Shown here piece after piece: positions 57,001-64,000 of a DNA stretch of 64,000 bases. How positions within the stretch are numbered: position 1 is the first letter of the stretch; each line of letters begins with the position of its first letter. The stretch lies in assembly GCF_965363235.1 (NCBI RefSeq), contig NC_134851.1:41692321-41756320 (forward strand), given 5' to 3'. Origin of the DNA: Mytilus galloprovincialis (taxonomy: Eukaryota; Mollusca; Bivalvia; Mytilida; Mytilidae). A model generated the notes under the pieces. That model was not told the DNA's origin. It did no database searches and saw only the letters and a program-made list of their open reading frames with translations. Position numbers and translations under genes: made by a program.

Positions 57001-60000
57001 TTAGACAAACTAGCTATGAATGTTTCAAGGTGCAACATTAAACAAAGAAAGTACTGGAGCTATACCAGTAATACATAGTTTACGTTCCTTAAAATAAATT
57101 AAAAAAAACGTCACAACAGTTCCGGGAATAGCAAACTAGTTGTTAAACATAAAAACACCGTTAGATTGTGGCAAATAAAGGAACATCACCATCCAAAAAG
57201 AGAAATTAACAATAAAGAACGAAAATTCGTCCCTTTTGTCGTCAATTCTATTGTGGAGTTTCCCGTGTAAAACCGAATTTAGGAAAGGACAGTTATTATC
57301 CTGTAAATTTGATTTATTTAAAGTAAGTTCCTAGGGGGTAAAGCCGGCAGTATATTTAGCAAATTCAGGATTAATTGAACGAACATATATCATCAAGATA
57401 ACGGCAAGTGTTGTTGTATTTATGAATTAAATGCAATGTATGCAGGTCTTTACTGAGTTTGGTCATTAACTATGATTCATAACAGTGCACACACAAGTCT
57501 GCTATTAACGGGGCGCAATAAGTTCCCATCGGAATACATATAACCTGTCAATAAAGTTTGTTGCCTAAACTTACGTAAATATTATCAAGGAGAAATTTAA
57601 CAACTTCAATCATCTCATCACACCTCCAGTTAGTATATCTAGTATATTTAACGTTCTCATTATGGAAGAAGACTTTAAATGAATTGCAGCAAATATATTT
57701 GCATTCAGATTTACCAAACGACAATTTAATCATTATATTTTTGTTTGACAAGATTGTGTTGAAGTGTAGTTTAAGAGTAGAACAGTCAAAACTATCCACA
57801 GAATCAAAAGGACCATCAAAACTATCCACATAATCAAAAGGACCATCAAAACTATCCACAGAATCAAAAGGACCATCAAAACTATCCACAGAATCAAAAG
57901 GACCATCAAAACCTTGTAATTTATCTTAGACATCCAAAGAATTTTTACACACCCCAAAAAGTTAATTCCACTGTATTATATTACAATAGCTTAGGATGAG
58001 TTCTTTGGTAGTAGTTAATACAGCAGGAATACACATTAGAGTTATTAAATGTACTCGATAAGTTGAGAAAATTTATATCTATGTTAATCACATATTTTTT
58101 ACGAAATTTTCCTTTGATCTTACTGACTGATAATTTTCTTACTTACCGGAGTCGAGTGATATGAAATATAAGTAACACATGGGCACGTGGCGTTGCTTAT
58201 GAAACTTAAATTGACAACGTCTTCATAGGTAAAATAGCGATAAACAGATTATCATTGATTATCTCAACTCGATAGATTTTTTCCTTTTAAATTACGGGCT
58301 CGTTAGAATTTTAACCGATAATCTATAAACAAATTATTTAATTCTCAGAACGCCAGTTATTGATCTTGTGGTGGCTAGAACTTTATCATGATTTGGTTGA
58401 CCGTTCAATGGCATGCGTGGCTTAGATGCACATTGACTTTTTTGACTTTTTTGTCGATTGTCACATAATCTGATCTAGTTTATTACCATTTTCGTTCTTG
58501 AAATACATAGTATACTTTCCCCTAGTGTAAAAGGAACTACGCACCATATGCGATTTCTGAATCTTAACACTCTTTATGTTGGCTTTGTTTTTGCGAGAAT
58601 TACGAACAGTTGCTGGTTTTTTGTCAATGTGTACTGAGTATAGTGTTGCTAGATTTAATATCATCTAAGTTCGTATAGACCTAATTGCATCTTCATCGTG
58701 TTTTAGAAGAAAAAAAATACTCAAAGGCTTGAAAAGTCTGTATATAAATGTATAATGGTAATCTCAATAGAGCAGTTTATTGTAAATGAAAAATAATAAA
58801 ATTTATGAACGTAATGCATGATATCAAACTTGTTTCTTTATAAACTAAGTCTCAATTACAAAGATTTATTTCTTAGTTTAAATATGCAGTTTCTCAAAAC
58901 AAGTAGAGTCGATTATTATTCGAAAAGAGTAAGTTCACAAAAATACTGAACTCAGAGGAAAATTGTATTAGAAAGTCCCTAATTACATGGCAAAATCAAA
59001 TGATAAAACACAGCAAAAACCAATGAACAAGAATTGTCATATACCTGACTTGGTACAGGCATTTTTAAATGTAGAAAATGGGGGTTAAACCTGGGTTTAT
59101 ATCACTTTGTATGACAGTCTCATCAAATTCCGTTATATTTACAATGATGCGTGAACTAAACAGACATAAAAAATAAAATAGTCAAAATATGGGTACAGCA
59201 GTCATCATCGTGTTACAATTTTAAAAGGAAATACATTGCTTCGCGTATCTCACGTCATAAAATTTTATACGTCACATATTTGTTTCGTTCAATGTTTATA
59301 CAAATATTTTTTTAAATTTCACATGGACAATGATAGCCTACAAGGTTAAAGAACCAAAAGTATAGAAGAATTTATTTCAGAAATAGACCGAAGAAACTAC
59401 TCACCAGGTACAAGTGTCTTTTCATAATCCTGCAAAGAGCATTAACACTAACATGTACGATTTTATTTTACAACTGTGTAAAGAAGGTATACAATAGAGG
59501 ATGCAAAAACAGTACACATTTTTGATTAAGAAAACGCAGTATTAAATGCTATTTTGATTCAGTAACATATCGACAATTAATCTCTCTTCAGTGTTGTTAG
59601 GGATCGAAACATTATTTGGAAGGCCTTTTATTTACCTCAATGTAGGTTAGACTCTTGAATTTTAAAGTTACGAAATAGGATGGACGGTTCATATAAACCC
59701 GTAGTAAAATATAATTCAACCCAAACGAAAAAATATAAACAAGTATAAATTAAAAACAAAGTTTAAACCTATGATTGCGTTGGATAAAAATCGCAAGTTT
59801 AATACGTGTGCATATTAAACACATTTCTTGGTAGAGGGGTCTAAATACAGCACAAACAATATTTTCCAAAAGACCGAAAAGTGAAAAGTATATAATATAC
59901 ATGTAGGACTCTAAAGTGCGATGGTCCCGCTGAAGTGCGATGGTCTACGCTAAAGTACGATGGTATATCACACTAAAGTGCAATGCGACAATGGGGTAAT

Positions 60001-63000
60001 TTTCGAGAGATTTAAACGAGAAAAAGTTTATTGATTTTGAAAAATAGTCTTTTTGCAAAAGTAAGTATGCTAGGGTATAGCATATGTAATACATGTACGC
60101 TTTATGATATACTGGACTGTGGGATCAACTGATGGTTTATAGAAGAGCAACCACGTAAAAATTGCTAAAAGATAATTTAGTTGTGACAAAATACTGTATT
60201 TCCGTTTAAAATATTTTTTTAACAGTTCAGGCGTAATTAGAAATATTTGAATAATTGGCGTAAATTGCCGTTCACACAGTTCATCAATATTTTAAACGCC
60301 CAACCCCCTTTTTTCACAGTCGTCATTTTAAATTACAAATACAAAATGTCGGAATAAGTAATATTTATTTGTACAAGCTTGAATCTAAATGCGAGAAAAA
60401 TGCAATATTCGCCATGCTTTCTCCCTCTTCGTAACGAGTACAAATACATGTTATATTTTCCTACAATGTACAAACTATGTTTTAGCCGACAATTGATTCA
60501 TTTCGCTTAAAAACGTGTACCATTATTTTACTTACGTTACTTTTCAATACTTTTGCTCTTTAGAATCCAACAAATATATCCATCACGTTTTTTAAAAAAA
60601 ATATGAATTTACCTTTATCAACTTTACTATGGCGTCGCTTTCTGCATATTCTACTGGTCTTTTCCACTAAATCAAACAAGTTTTCTTTTAATTAGATATT
60701 ACAACACATCGATTATGTGTAACATTTTCAATCTTGTCAATTTTTGAATTTCCTACGGACGTTAATTCTGTGTAATGAGCAAACGGTATATGTTTATACT
60801 CAATAGTTTGTCAGTTATACGTTGATGCATATCCGATAAGAAAAATACACCGGTTATAACTAAAAGTCTATTCGCTATAAGCATTGCAATGTGTCACCGA
60901 AGAAACTCGATGTCTTGTCTTAAATGTTAAAATGGTGTCAATTTATTGCTCCTACCACTTCTTCGAATGTGCGCCATTTGTTTGATTATACCAAAGAGCC
61001 CTTCGAATTGTTGACAATACATGGTAAAGACAAACTTGTATATGTTTCCATATAGTAATAAATAATTGTGTAGAGCAACTCTCTGATGGACAGTCAACAC
61101 ATAAATTGAAAATAAACTGTCTACGCCATAGCTTAAAAAAAGGACAAGCAGACAAACATTAGTACACAAAACACAACATAGAAAAGTAAAGACTAAGCAA
61201 CACGAACCCAACCAACAACTAGGGGTGATCGTAGGGGCTCTGGAATGGTTAGCTGATCCTGCTCCACAAATGGCACCCGTTGTGTTGTTCATGTTATAAA
61301 AAAAACCGGTTACAAGCTTAAGTCTAATTCGGTAGGACACATTCGTGAAAAGGGGACGGGATTGTCGTTACGACATTAGAAACACATCCGTTATAATCAG
61401 TGAAACGGTTATTCCATAACGGTCAAACAACTCGTTATGGGTCAGTGAATTTACGAAGGGATGATTTATACTTCACTTTTTGGAATTCTTTGTTCAAAAG
61501 CTTCATTGTGGGCAGTTACCCTCTATCAACAAATGATCAAGTAAATAGTAAAAAAGTAGATAGGACATACTAGGCCGGGAATATCGAATCAATTGTAAAA
61601 TATTGGTGGCCATGTAATGGTCGTCTGTGAAAAGTATCATCGGCACCAGATGGATTTCATATACTTGTTTCTTCGTCAGTCCAGTCAACAGATTTCTTTA
61701 ATTTGACGCTGCTATTTTGCATACAGCAGTGACTACAGTTGAATGCGAGATAGATTCAAAGGATTTTGAAAAAGGGTTAATCATCGTGCATTATAATTTG
61801 TTCAGGGCTATTCGACATTAAAATGTTAGTTCAACCAAATTTATCATCTATATCCTGTATGATTTTTCCTAAAGTTGATTTTATCAGCAGTCGGCTTTTT
61901 GTGGTTATTTTAAGTCATAGCTTGAGGTAACTACAATTGTTTTGCCAAAGATTTTGACAGAAGTAGAGTTTCAATCCCATGGAGTGAAACCTTTTTGAAA
62001 ATTGTTTACAAATGTCTATCAAGAAATCAAATAAAAATCATATGGTTATCGTCTCGTTGTTTTGTAAAATTGCGTAAAAACTTCCTGTACATAAAAAGCT
62101 TTTGTAAACATGACAATAATGTCTGAACCCATGGTCGATCTAGCTATGAAAAAACGCACAGTCAAACAGAAATGAGCCCATAAAACATGTAAAAAATACT
62201 CTATATTTTCTAATAAACCAATTTTGAAGGCTTAATTAGTACACATCACCTTAGAGTATTTTTTTTTTTATATAGGGCGCTTGATAAATTTTCATTATTA
62301 TTATTATTATTATTAAAAAAATATTTTTATTGCTCAATAACTTTCATTTTTGAAAAATCCACAGGGAGCAAAATGCGAAACCACACTCCTAACTGTGTAT
62401 TGCTACCTTGCACAATGATAAGATGTACAAGTATCGAGCAACGTCACATGAATCACTACAAACAAATACGTCAAAAAGGACAAAAATTTTACAATTCATT
62501 TTTTCTTGCTTACTTACAAATTGAGTGTACTGTTTTGCCATATATGTGTCATTTTCTACCATATATTTGATATATAGTAGTACAAATTATATATCATAAT
62601 TTTCCTTTGGTGTATCCATATCATGGCAACAATCTGCATTTATTTGCTATAAAATAATGCAAAAAGGAAGGGGGGTAAAGATATATTGGAGTGATACCAT
62701 TTTAAAAACTGTTTACATTTTATCTATCAAGAAATCAAGTAAAAATCATATCTCGTTCGTCTCTTTTATTGTTAAATTGCTAAACAAACTGTTTAAAAAA
62801 GTATTTGTAAACATTATATTAATGTCTGGACCTATGGCAGGTTAAGCTATGAAGATACGCACAGTCAAACAGAAAATAGCACATACAACATACTGTAAAT
62901 TCAAAAATTATTGCATGCATTTATTATTGTGAATCTGTCATTTTAGACTTAAATGCAATTTAGCTTTTACGATTTTGAGAACAATCCTGTTTAATTCATA

Positions 63001-63754
63001 TAAATATTTCAAAATGAGAATTTTTGCAATAATAAAAACCGCGCATTAATTTATGAATTTACAGTATACAAAAGTACTCTTCATATTCTTTTAAACCAAC
63101 TTTAAAGGCTAAATTAGTACTCAGCTGTCTAAAACTAAATAAATCAACAGGGGACAAAATGCGAAACCACACTTTTAACTGTGTATTGCTACCTAAATTA
63201 TGGTCATTTTTTTTTTTATTCAATAGCACCTGACCAAGATTGAAATAATCCCCACATTATTTTTAAAATGTTATTCGCAGAAACGTTGGATTAAATTCAA
63301 ATCGATCAATCCCCGATAAATTTTCGAACGAGCCAGAAGACTTACTGTAAATTCATTATTATTGGTTGCATACCAATGATCGTGGATTTCGTGTCATTAG
63401 GTAAAACACGAATTCAAATGTTCAGCGAATTATCAATATTCTTTAGGATTTGTATTTACAGATTTGAAAAAGCACGTAATCAAATATCCACGAAAATGCA
63501 AGTTTATCCTCATTCCACGAAAATTGATACCCACAAAAAGAAATGAATCTACAGTAATACAAAGGTTTCACTTAAAATGCGTATGGCGTTAACATAGATT
63601 TGACCTTTGTTATAATCTCAAATCAGTTACAATAGTATATTCTCCTGATACTTACTTTAGCATTTTGTATGTTTAGATCACAATTATTGTTTAGCAAATA
63701 TGTGACCATCTGCGGATCTTTGTTTGCAGCTACATGAAGCACAGTGTTTCCAAC
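39975..63754 (-). CDS. Ankyrin-Roc-COR-Death-Death protein gene, 3' eleven exons (N-terminus outside window)
   Basis: Eleven minus-strand exons join in phase: 63754-63656, 60666-60613, 59429-59405, 51664-51407, 49917-48979, 48208-48102, 46592-45348, 44788-44758, 44028-43760, 42135-42108, 40285-39975. All have AG/GT borders. Together they give 1,121 residues and a stop. Order: ankyrin repeat (1-50), Roc GTPase with P-loop GEQGTGKTT (96-104), STDGI (120-124), DFGGQ (407-411) and THKD (487-490), COR (about 495-800), and two death-fold domains (about 930-1005 and 1030-1110). Roco proteins are GTP-regulated scaffolds. The ankyrin-Roc-COR-Death order resembles DAPK1 without a kinase being visible; a kinase, if any, would lie beyond 64,000. 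The Roc domain has a low-complexity insert of about 250 residues. A role in immune or cell-death signalling is inferred from the domains. Confidence 0.85.
40948..41130 (+). mobile_element. hAT-like terminal fragment
   Basis: Starts CAGGGATGGGGTCGATTACT and is packed with TGTAATCGATTACAT words in both orientations, similar in layout to the start of the remnant at 32505. Confidence 0.55.
41880..42080 (+). repeat. Mussel repeat F2
   Basis: GTGAGAGGTTTAACTAGCTG, then GCCTTTGCTAAGTCAGGAAT, ending TTTTATTATTTTGCGTTTTAC. Confidence 0.6.
42108..42135 (-). CDS. Roco gene visible exon 10: 28-nt micro-exon
   Basis: Acceptor TTTATTATTCCAG, donor GTAAGTAATG. It encodes LVKGQPIDF and links the two death-fold domains. 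The phases (0 in, 1 out) fit both neighbours exactly, which is the main reason to accept so small an exon. Confidence 0.7.
42320..42366 (-). repeat. Mussel repeat F1 terminal fragment
   Basis: AAGAAGATGTGGCATGAGTG and CCAATGAGACTATTCTCC correspond to the complement of the F1 3' end. Confidence 0.5.
42609..43243. mobile_element. Foldback element, two arms of about 300 bp, TTAA flanks
   Basis: Left arm text GGTAGCACAATACAAAGAG, CAATCAGACA, TAAATGAGGTACCAAA, CATACTTGAATGAATT and GTTTGACCTCCAAAAC recurs inverted in the right arm in the same order, ending GAGCTACC. Arms are roughly 85-90% alike with a short centre near 42,930. TTAA flanks both sides (42605-42608 and 43244-43247), as expected for piggyBac-type insertion, although the terminal bases GGTAGC are not the usual piggyBac CCC. 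It lies wholly inside a Roco intron. No coding capacity. Confidence 0.75.
43250..43759 (-). other. Roco intron 9, right part
   Basis: AT-rich intron sequence with nothing else recognised. Confidence 0.5.
43760..44028 (-). CDS. Roco gene visible exon 9: first death-fold domain
   Basis: Acceptor TTTCTAATACAG, donor GTACTTTT. It reads VTKDEFLRATPSDLHLRRLS, LLYSPFEAKEMAIHLELSKR and EVEIILETEDI, then FEILRQCRDS and TFKNVKDALQIIGKE. The helical pattern and closing ALxxIGxxxI match the death-fold superfamily. The helix-2 tryptophan of classic Death domains is replaced (SPFEAKEMAIHL), so a DED or divergent Death domain remains possible. Confidence 0.8.
44100..44757 (-). other. Roco intron 8
   Basis: AT-rich; only T-runs near 44,400 and 44,440 stand out. 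Confidence 0.5.
44758..44788 (-). CDS. Roco gene visible exon 8: 31-nt micro-exon
   Basis: Acceptor TTTCCTTTTTTCCTCAG, donor GTATTG. It encodes DEDKCKPGCT plus one base, in phase 0 and out phase 1. It links the COR exon with the first death-fold exon. Confidence 0.7.
44853..44908 (+). repeat. CA/TA microsatellite in a Roco intron
   Basis: A (CA)n stretch from about 44860 to 44885, followed by (TA)n from about 44888 to 44908. Confidence 0.8.
44940..45347 (-). other. Roco intron 7, left part
   Basis: AT-rich intron sequence; nothing else recognised. Confidence 0.5.
45348..46592 (-). CDS. Roco gene visible exon 7: COR domain
   Basis: A 1,245-nt exon with phase 0 at both ends: acceptor GGATTTTTTTTAAG, donor GTACTT after SSWIAEQ. 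It starts NEIEQRRTELFAEIRQMFLQ. COR features follow: PLQLEFASLIKRNIPLITIE, ALGxV-like FQHAIGKVLYFDEHRLDRHV, ILSPTHLIDAFKSIVTDRRF, GVVSKQIIKQIWKK, and LLDVMTHLDILVEPKR. This is the COR dimerisation domain that always follows Roc. The C-terminal third (from about HNRIPADFYYVASMVRA to CLASALEKISQLY) is a less conserved extension ending in a cysteine-containing segment. Confidence 0.9.
46999..47225 (+). repeat. Possible tRNA-derived SINE fragment with inverted ends
   Basis: GAAACCTCTCGGCTACC (about 47003-47019) is inverted as GGTAGCCGCGAGGTTTC (about 47143-47159) with one mismatch. A B-box-like GGTTCGAATCC sits near 47190-47204 and an A-box-like TGGTTAAGCTCGATG near 47160-47175. This suggests tRNA ancestry; no full cloverleaf was established. 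Confidence 0.4.
47984..48023 (+). repeat. (GA)n microsatellite
   Basis: About 20 uninterrupted GA dinucleotides. Confidence 0.9.
48102..48208 (-). CDS. Roco gene visible exon 6: end of Roc domain with G4 motif
   Basis: Acceptor CTTATTTCTTTTGAAG, donor GTAAGTATTT. It encodes DYLLFWINTIVTYCKGSIEG, then YPKIMVVLTHKDKLKH. THKD is the guanine-specificity motif. Phase 1 in and 0 out match exons 5 and 7. This segment is too short to appear as a long open frame. Confidence 0.9.
48220..48978 (-). other. Roco intron 5 with an F1 repeat
   Basis: Holds an F1 copy at 48530-48795 (GCTGACTATGTGGTATGGGC). Otherwise AT-rich. Confidence 0.55.
48979..49917 (-). CDS. Roco gene visible exon 5: long insert and Roc G3 region
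   Basis: Acceptor TTGTTTCTGTATTCAG, donor GTAGTT. Phase 1 at both ends. The first 245 or so residues are polar and acidic, rich in S, T, E, D and K (starting DFTMEELTVTRSLL), and have no recognisable fold. A basic stretch (LIRKLKRFFGVAKKV) ends this insert. Then come IAPIIIWDFGGQDVFYSTHQ and IYILVLDGSRQ, ending QYLPGKSGQKTAK. DFGGQ is the G3 motif. The insert separates switch I from G3, a place where Roc domains normally have some 30-50 residues. An ATG-started reading from 50029 runs into intron sequence, so the acceptor at 49917 was preferred. Confidence 0.85.
49930..51406 (-). other. Roco intron 4
   Basis: AT-rich. Positions 50140-50300 hold a Penelope-like 3' tail fragment. A TA run lies at 50,840. 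No other feature. Confidence 0.5.
50140..50300 (+). mobile_element. Penelope-like retroelement 3' tail fragment
   Basis: GGGTTCGTGTTGCTTAGTCT through TTGTCAGTTTATTTTCGAT and CCCCTCTGGTATCTCTTTC match the tail of 19308-20300. Extreme 5' truncation. Confidence 0.6.
51407..51664 (-). CDS. Roco gene visible exon 4: Roc P-loop
   Basis: Acceptor ACAAATATAG, donor GTAAAAAATG. It reads GLPAEVKKFDNKSAKVFSSL, then MLAGEQGTGKTTIARHLVGK and MSTDGIELYNGLSF, ending WLDGHQ. GEQGTGKT is the P-loop and STDGI matches the switch I segment common in Roc domains. Phase 1 at both ends fits exons 3 and 5. The frame stays open upstream of the acceptor only into intron. Confidence 0.9.
51730..52325 (-). other. Roco intron 3, first part: no feature
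   Basis: AT-rich intron sequence; the plus-strand open frame at 52021-52248 shows no family pattern. Confidence 0.45.
52327..52600 (+). repeat. Mussel repeat F1, head-to-head composite
   Basis: The plus F1 start (GCCAGGATAGGGGATGG, CCGCCACATCATGTATG, AGGAGCCTAAAATACAGTG) is followed at 52490-52570 by an inverted F1 piece (CCACTGAATTATAGGCTCCT). Confidence 0.6.
52750..53100 (+). repeat. 21-bp VNTR element, plus orientation
   Basis: Units of about 21 bp, ATATGATGTGCAAATATCCTT, repeated some 12 times with divergence. They are followed by a unique tail (GTTGTATTATTATATTATGTG, TTCAATATATGATGTCGAAA). The same array plus tail occurs inverted at 54955-55350. Confidence 0.75.
53330..53475 (+). repeat. 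Mussel repeat F1, diverged 3' part
   Basis: CTTTATAGCTTGCTGTTCGG through AGAGTTGTCTCATTGGCATT and TACATCTTCTT. Confidence 0.5.
53578..53745 (+). repeat. Short mollusc repeat (SINE-like)
   Basis: GATTGATTGGTGTTGAATAC, then ATATCGTGGCGGTGCTTTTA, GAGAACCACCGACTCTTGGT and AAGATTGGAGTCGAGC. I recognise it as a common mollusc interspersed repeat; its class is unsure. Confidence 0.5.
53750..54535. other. No gene seen
   Basis: AT-rich intron sequence. The open frame 54267-54491 begins with a plausible ATG but shows no family pattern. Confidence 0.35.
54540..54850 (-). repeat. E2 fragment, inverted
   Basis: GGGCAAGTATGGACACACCA and CTGACACAGCATAGGCTTCT are the complement of E2 near 29540-29625. Confidence 0.55.
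54955..55350 (-). repeat. 21-bp VNTR element, inverted partner
   Basis: The tail (TTTCGACATCATATATTGAA, AGATTACAAGCACATAATAT) and some 13 units of GCACATCATATAAGGATATTT mirror 52750-53100. The minus-strand frames (54860-55419) reading LYDMQQS or YMICNNP are translations of the 7-codon unit and not genes. Confidence 0.75.
55440..56505. other. No gene accepted
   Basis: The minus-strand frame 55623-55928 has fairly balanced composition (GGLSADKYVKPNRIWYVRYA) but no recognisable domain. A splice-like GGTCCAG|GTGAG lies at about 55,820. It is left as unassigned intron sequence of the Roco gene. Confidence 0.35.
56510..56885 (+). repeat. Mussel repeat F2, longer copy
   Basis: Includes the upstream F2 part (TTTTTGACAGGTTTACTTAT, TTTGATGCGACTGTC) and the core GCAAGGTCAGGAATATGACA through TTTTTGTGATTTTAC. 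The hydrophobic open frame at 56510-56806 lies within this repeat and is not called a gene. Confidence 0.6.
56890..57435. other. No gene seen
   Basis: AT-rich intron sequence of the Roco gene. Confidence 0.4.
57440..57775 (-). mobile_element. Penelope-like retroelement, RT fragment
   Basis: The minus strand reads CKYICCNSFKVFFHNENVKY and RCDEMIEVVKFLLDNIYVSL, then QVICIPMGTYCAPLIADLCV. The last part matches the GxxMGTxxAPxxADL motif B of Penelope-type reverse transcriptases and precedes, in the family, the segment found at 19308-19790. The copy is broken and truncated. Confidence 0.65.
57784..57913 (+). repeat. 30-bp minisatellite, four and a third copies
   Basis: Unit ACTATCCACAGAATCAAAAG plus GACCATCAAA, nearly perfect. 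On the minus strand it reads as a ten-residue repeat (SFDGPFDSVD) running in frame into the RT fragment, which is a coincidence of the 30-bp unit. Confidence 0.85.
57920..58920. other. No gene seen
   Basis: AT-rich intron sequence of the Roco gene. A donor-like CCG|GTAAGT occurs on the minus strand near 58,147, but no convincing acceptor was found for an exon there. Confidence 0.4.
58925..59115 (-). repeat. Mussel repeat F2, inverted
   Basis: GTCATATACCTGACTTGGTACAG is the complement of the F2 core, and CACAAAAATACTGAACTC of its 3' part. Confidence 0.65.
59405..59429 (-). CDS. Roco gene visible exon 3: 25-nt micro-exon
   Basis: Acceptor AATGCTCTTTGCAG, donor GTGAGTAG. It encodes DYEKTLVP plus one base; phase 0 in and 1 out connect the ankyrin end (IVKLIK) to the Roc start (G-LPAEVKKF). 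Acceptance rests on the double phase match and on both strong splice sites. Confidence 0.65.
59430..60612 (-). other. Roco intron 2 with a short tandem motif
   Basis: Contains the AAGTGCGATGGT cluster at 59911-59985. Otherwise AT-rich. Confidence 0.45.
59911..59985 (+). repeat. AAGTGCGATGGT short tandem cluster
   Basis: TAAAGTGCGATGGTC or close variants occur four times at spacings of about 20 bp. Confidence 0.6.
60613..60666 (-). CDS. Roco gene visible exon 2: end of ankyrin repeat
   Basis: Acceptor TTGTTTGATTTAG, donor GTAAATTC. The 54-nt exon, phase 0 at both ends, encodes WKRPVEYAESDAIVKLIK. Joined to exon 1 it continues DLNIQNAK-WKRPVEYAESD, which is the helix pair of an ankyrin repeat (N-x-QN-x4-PVEYA). 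Confidence 0.75.
60667..61065 (-). other. Roco intron 1, left part
   Basis: AT-rich with no recognised features. Confidence 0.45.
61070..61345 (-). mobile_element. Penelope-like retroelement 3' tail, inverted
   Basis: AACACGAACCCAACCAACAA, GCTCCACAAATGGCACCCGT and CGGTAGGACACATTCGTGAA are complements of the tail at 19800-20300. The 5' end is truncated. Confidence 0.65.
61350..61975. other. No gene seen
   Basis: AT-rich Roco intron sequence without recognised families. Confidence 0.4.
61979..62411 (+). repeat. Direct duplication in Roco intron 1, copy 1
   Basis: Shares TATCAAGAAATCAA, AACAGAAAATAGC-like CGCACAGTCAAACAGAAA and AAAATGCGAAACCACACT, then CTGTGTATTGCTACCT, with copy 2 at 62686-63196. 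It carries an extra (ATT)n-containing block at about 62255-62365. Confidence 0.75.
62686..63196 (+). repeat. Direct duplication in Roco intron 1, copy 2, split by a MITE
   Basis: Same order of landmarks as copy 1, interrupted at 62893-63064 by a MITE. Confidence 0.75.
62893..63064. mobile_element. MITE, CTGTAAATTC ends, TA target
   Basis: Left CTGTAAATTCAAAAATTATT, right end inverted ATGAATTTACAG. TA at 62891-62892 and 63065-63066. Copy 1 of the surrounding duplication supplies an uninterrupted site near 62192. The element is 172 bp and non-coding. Confidence 0.8.
63345..63554. mobile_element. Palindromic MITE, CTGTAAATTCATT ends, TA target
   Basis: Left CTGTAAATTCATTATTATTG, right end AAATGAATCTACAG. 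TA at 63343-63344 and 63555-63556. The inner part pairs CCAATGATCGTGGATTTCGTG with the inverted CACGAAAATTGATACC region. 210 bp, non-coding. Similar in layout to 25878-26036. Confidence 0.8.
63656..63754 (-). CDS. Roco gene visible exon 1: ankyrin repeat
   Basis: A 99-nt, phase 0-0 exon between acceptor ACCACTTTTTAAG and donor GTAAGTATC. It encodes VGNTVLHVAANKDPQMVTYL, then LNNNCDLNIQNAK. This is one 33-residue ankyrin unit (GNTxLHxAA...VxxLLxxxxDxNxQN). Single-repeat 99-nt exons are typical of ankyrin genes, so more such exons should lie to the right of the window. Confidence 0.85.
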
Positions 63755-63759
63755 CTTAA

Positions 63760-64000
63760 AAAGTGGTAAAACGAAATTGAAGTTTAGATTAGGAAAAAAA
63801 ACCTATTTACGTTATATTTAAAACCGCTATATTATTAGATGGATAATAGTCGTATGTCGATTGATTGTATACTAGTAGAGCATTTGCATTAATCAAGTAT
63901 TTGCTGGCGTATCCGTATCGACGTATCGTATAACACGTATATGAGGAAAGGACAAATTAAGTCAAGTTGGTCCCGATGAAAATATTATATAATGCATTTT
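63760..64000. other. Right edge: no exon seen
   Basis: Intron or flank of the Roco gene. ATCCGTATCGACGTATCG near 63910-63930 resembles part of the TIR of 38108-38905. Confidence 0.4.

Noticed and set aside
57548-57889. 113-residue minus-strand frame with SFDGPFDSVD repeats
   Set aside because: A 30-bp minisatellite reading into a retroelement fragment by chance.
58125-58200. Possible extra Roco exon on the minus strand ending CCG|GTAAGT
   Set aside because: No pyrimidine-rich acceptor was found and exons 3 and 4 already join in phase.

Overview
The window looks like AT-rich nuclear DNA from a bivalve mollusc, most likely a marine mussel close to Mytilus. The reasons are spliced animal genes with GT-AG introns, a C1q-domain secreted protein, an ankyrin-Roc-COR-Death receptor-like gene, and a dense layer of short repeats that I recognise from mussel genomes. 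Nothing prokaryotic, plasmid-like or CRISPR-like was seen.

Layout. 1-3.4 kb: a tandem array of tRNA-headed SINE-like units (367-2140) lies between two minus-strand immunoglobulin-like gene remnants (30-105, and exons 2197-2315 plus 3099-3415). 3.5-9.1 kb: mollusc repeats and a direct duplication (about 6.0-6.8 and 7.1-7.9 kb). 7.9-9.1 kb is also the left arm of a long inverted repeat whose right arm is at 21.0-22.4 kb. 9.5-17 kb: minisatellite, MITEs, a two-exon C1q gene (coding 10830-12559), and a cluster of an unusual 15-bp motif (15.7-17.0 kb). 18.8-25.3 kb: Penelope-like retroelement pieces and other repeats. 26.2-29.9 kb: a three-element nest with a PIF/Harbinger derivative inside it. 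31.6-36.6 kb: a TIR element, a hAT remnant and a decayed LINE that carries a MITE. 38.1-38.9 kb: another TIR element.

From 39,975 to beyond the right edge, the minus strand carries one large gene. Eleven exons join in phase into 1,121 residues: ankyrin repeat, Roc GTPase (P-loop, DFGGQ and THKD motifs) with an insert of about 250 residues, COR, then two death-fold domains. The N-terminus lies outside the window. Its introns hold a 635-bp foldback element, two inverted 21-bp VNTR elements, MITEs, a Penelope-like RT piece and a direct duplication.

The C1q protein (secreted recognition), the Ig-like remnants and the death-domain Roco protein are types often expanded in bivalves and linked to innate immunity. 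That functional link is inference. Exon joins come from splice signals and phase only; no transcript or database evidence was available. Interiors of repeat families were recognised by eye, so their edges are approximate except where terminal repeats and target-site duplications are stated.
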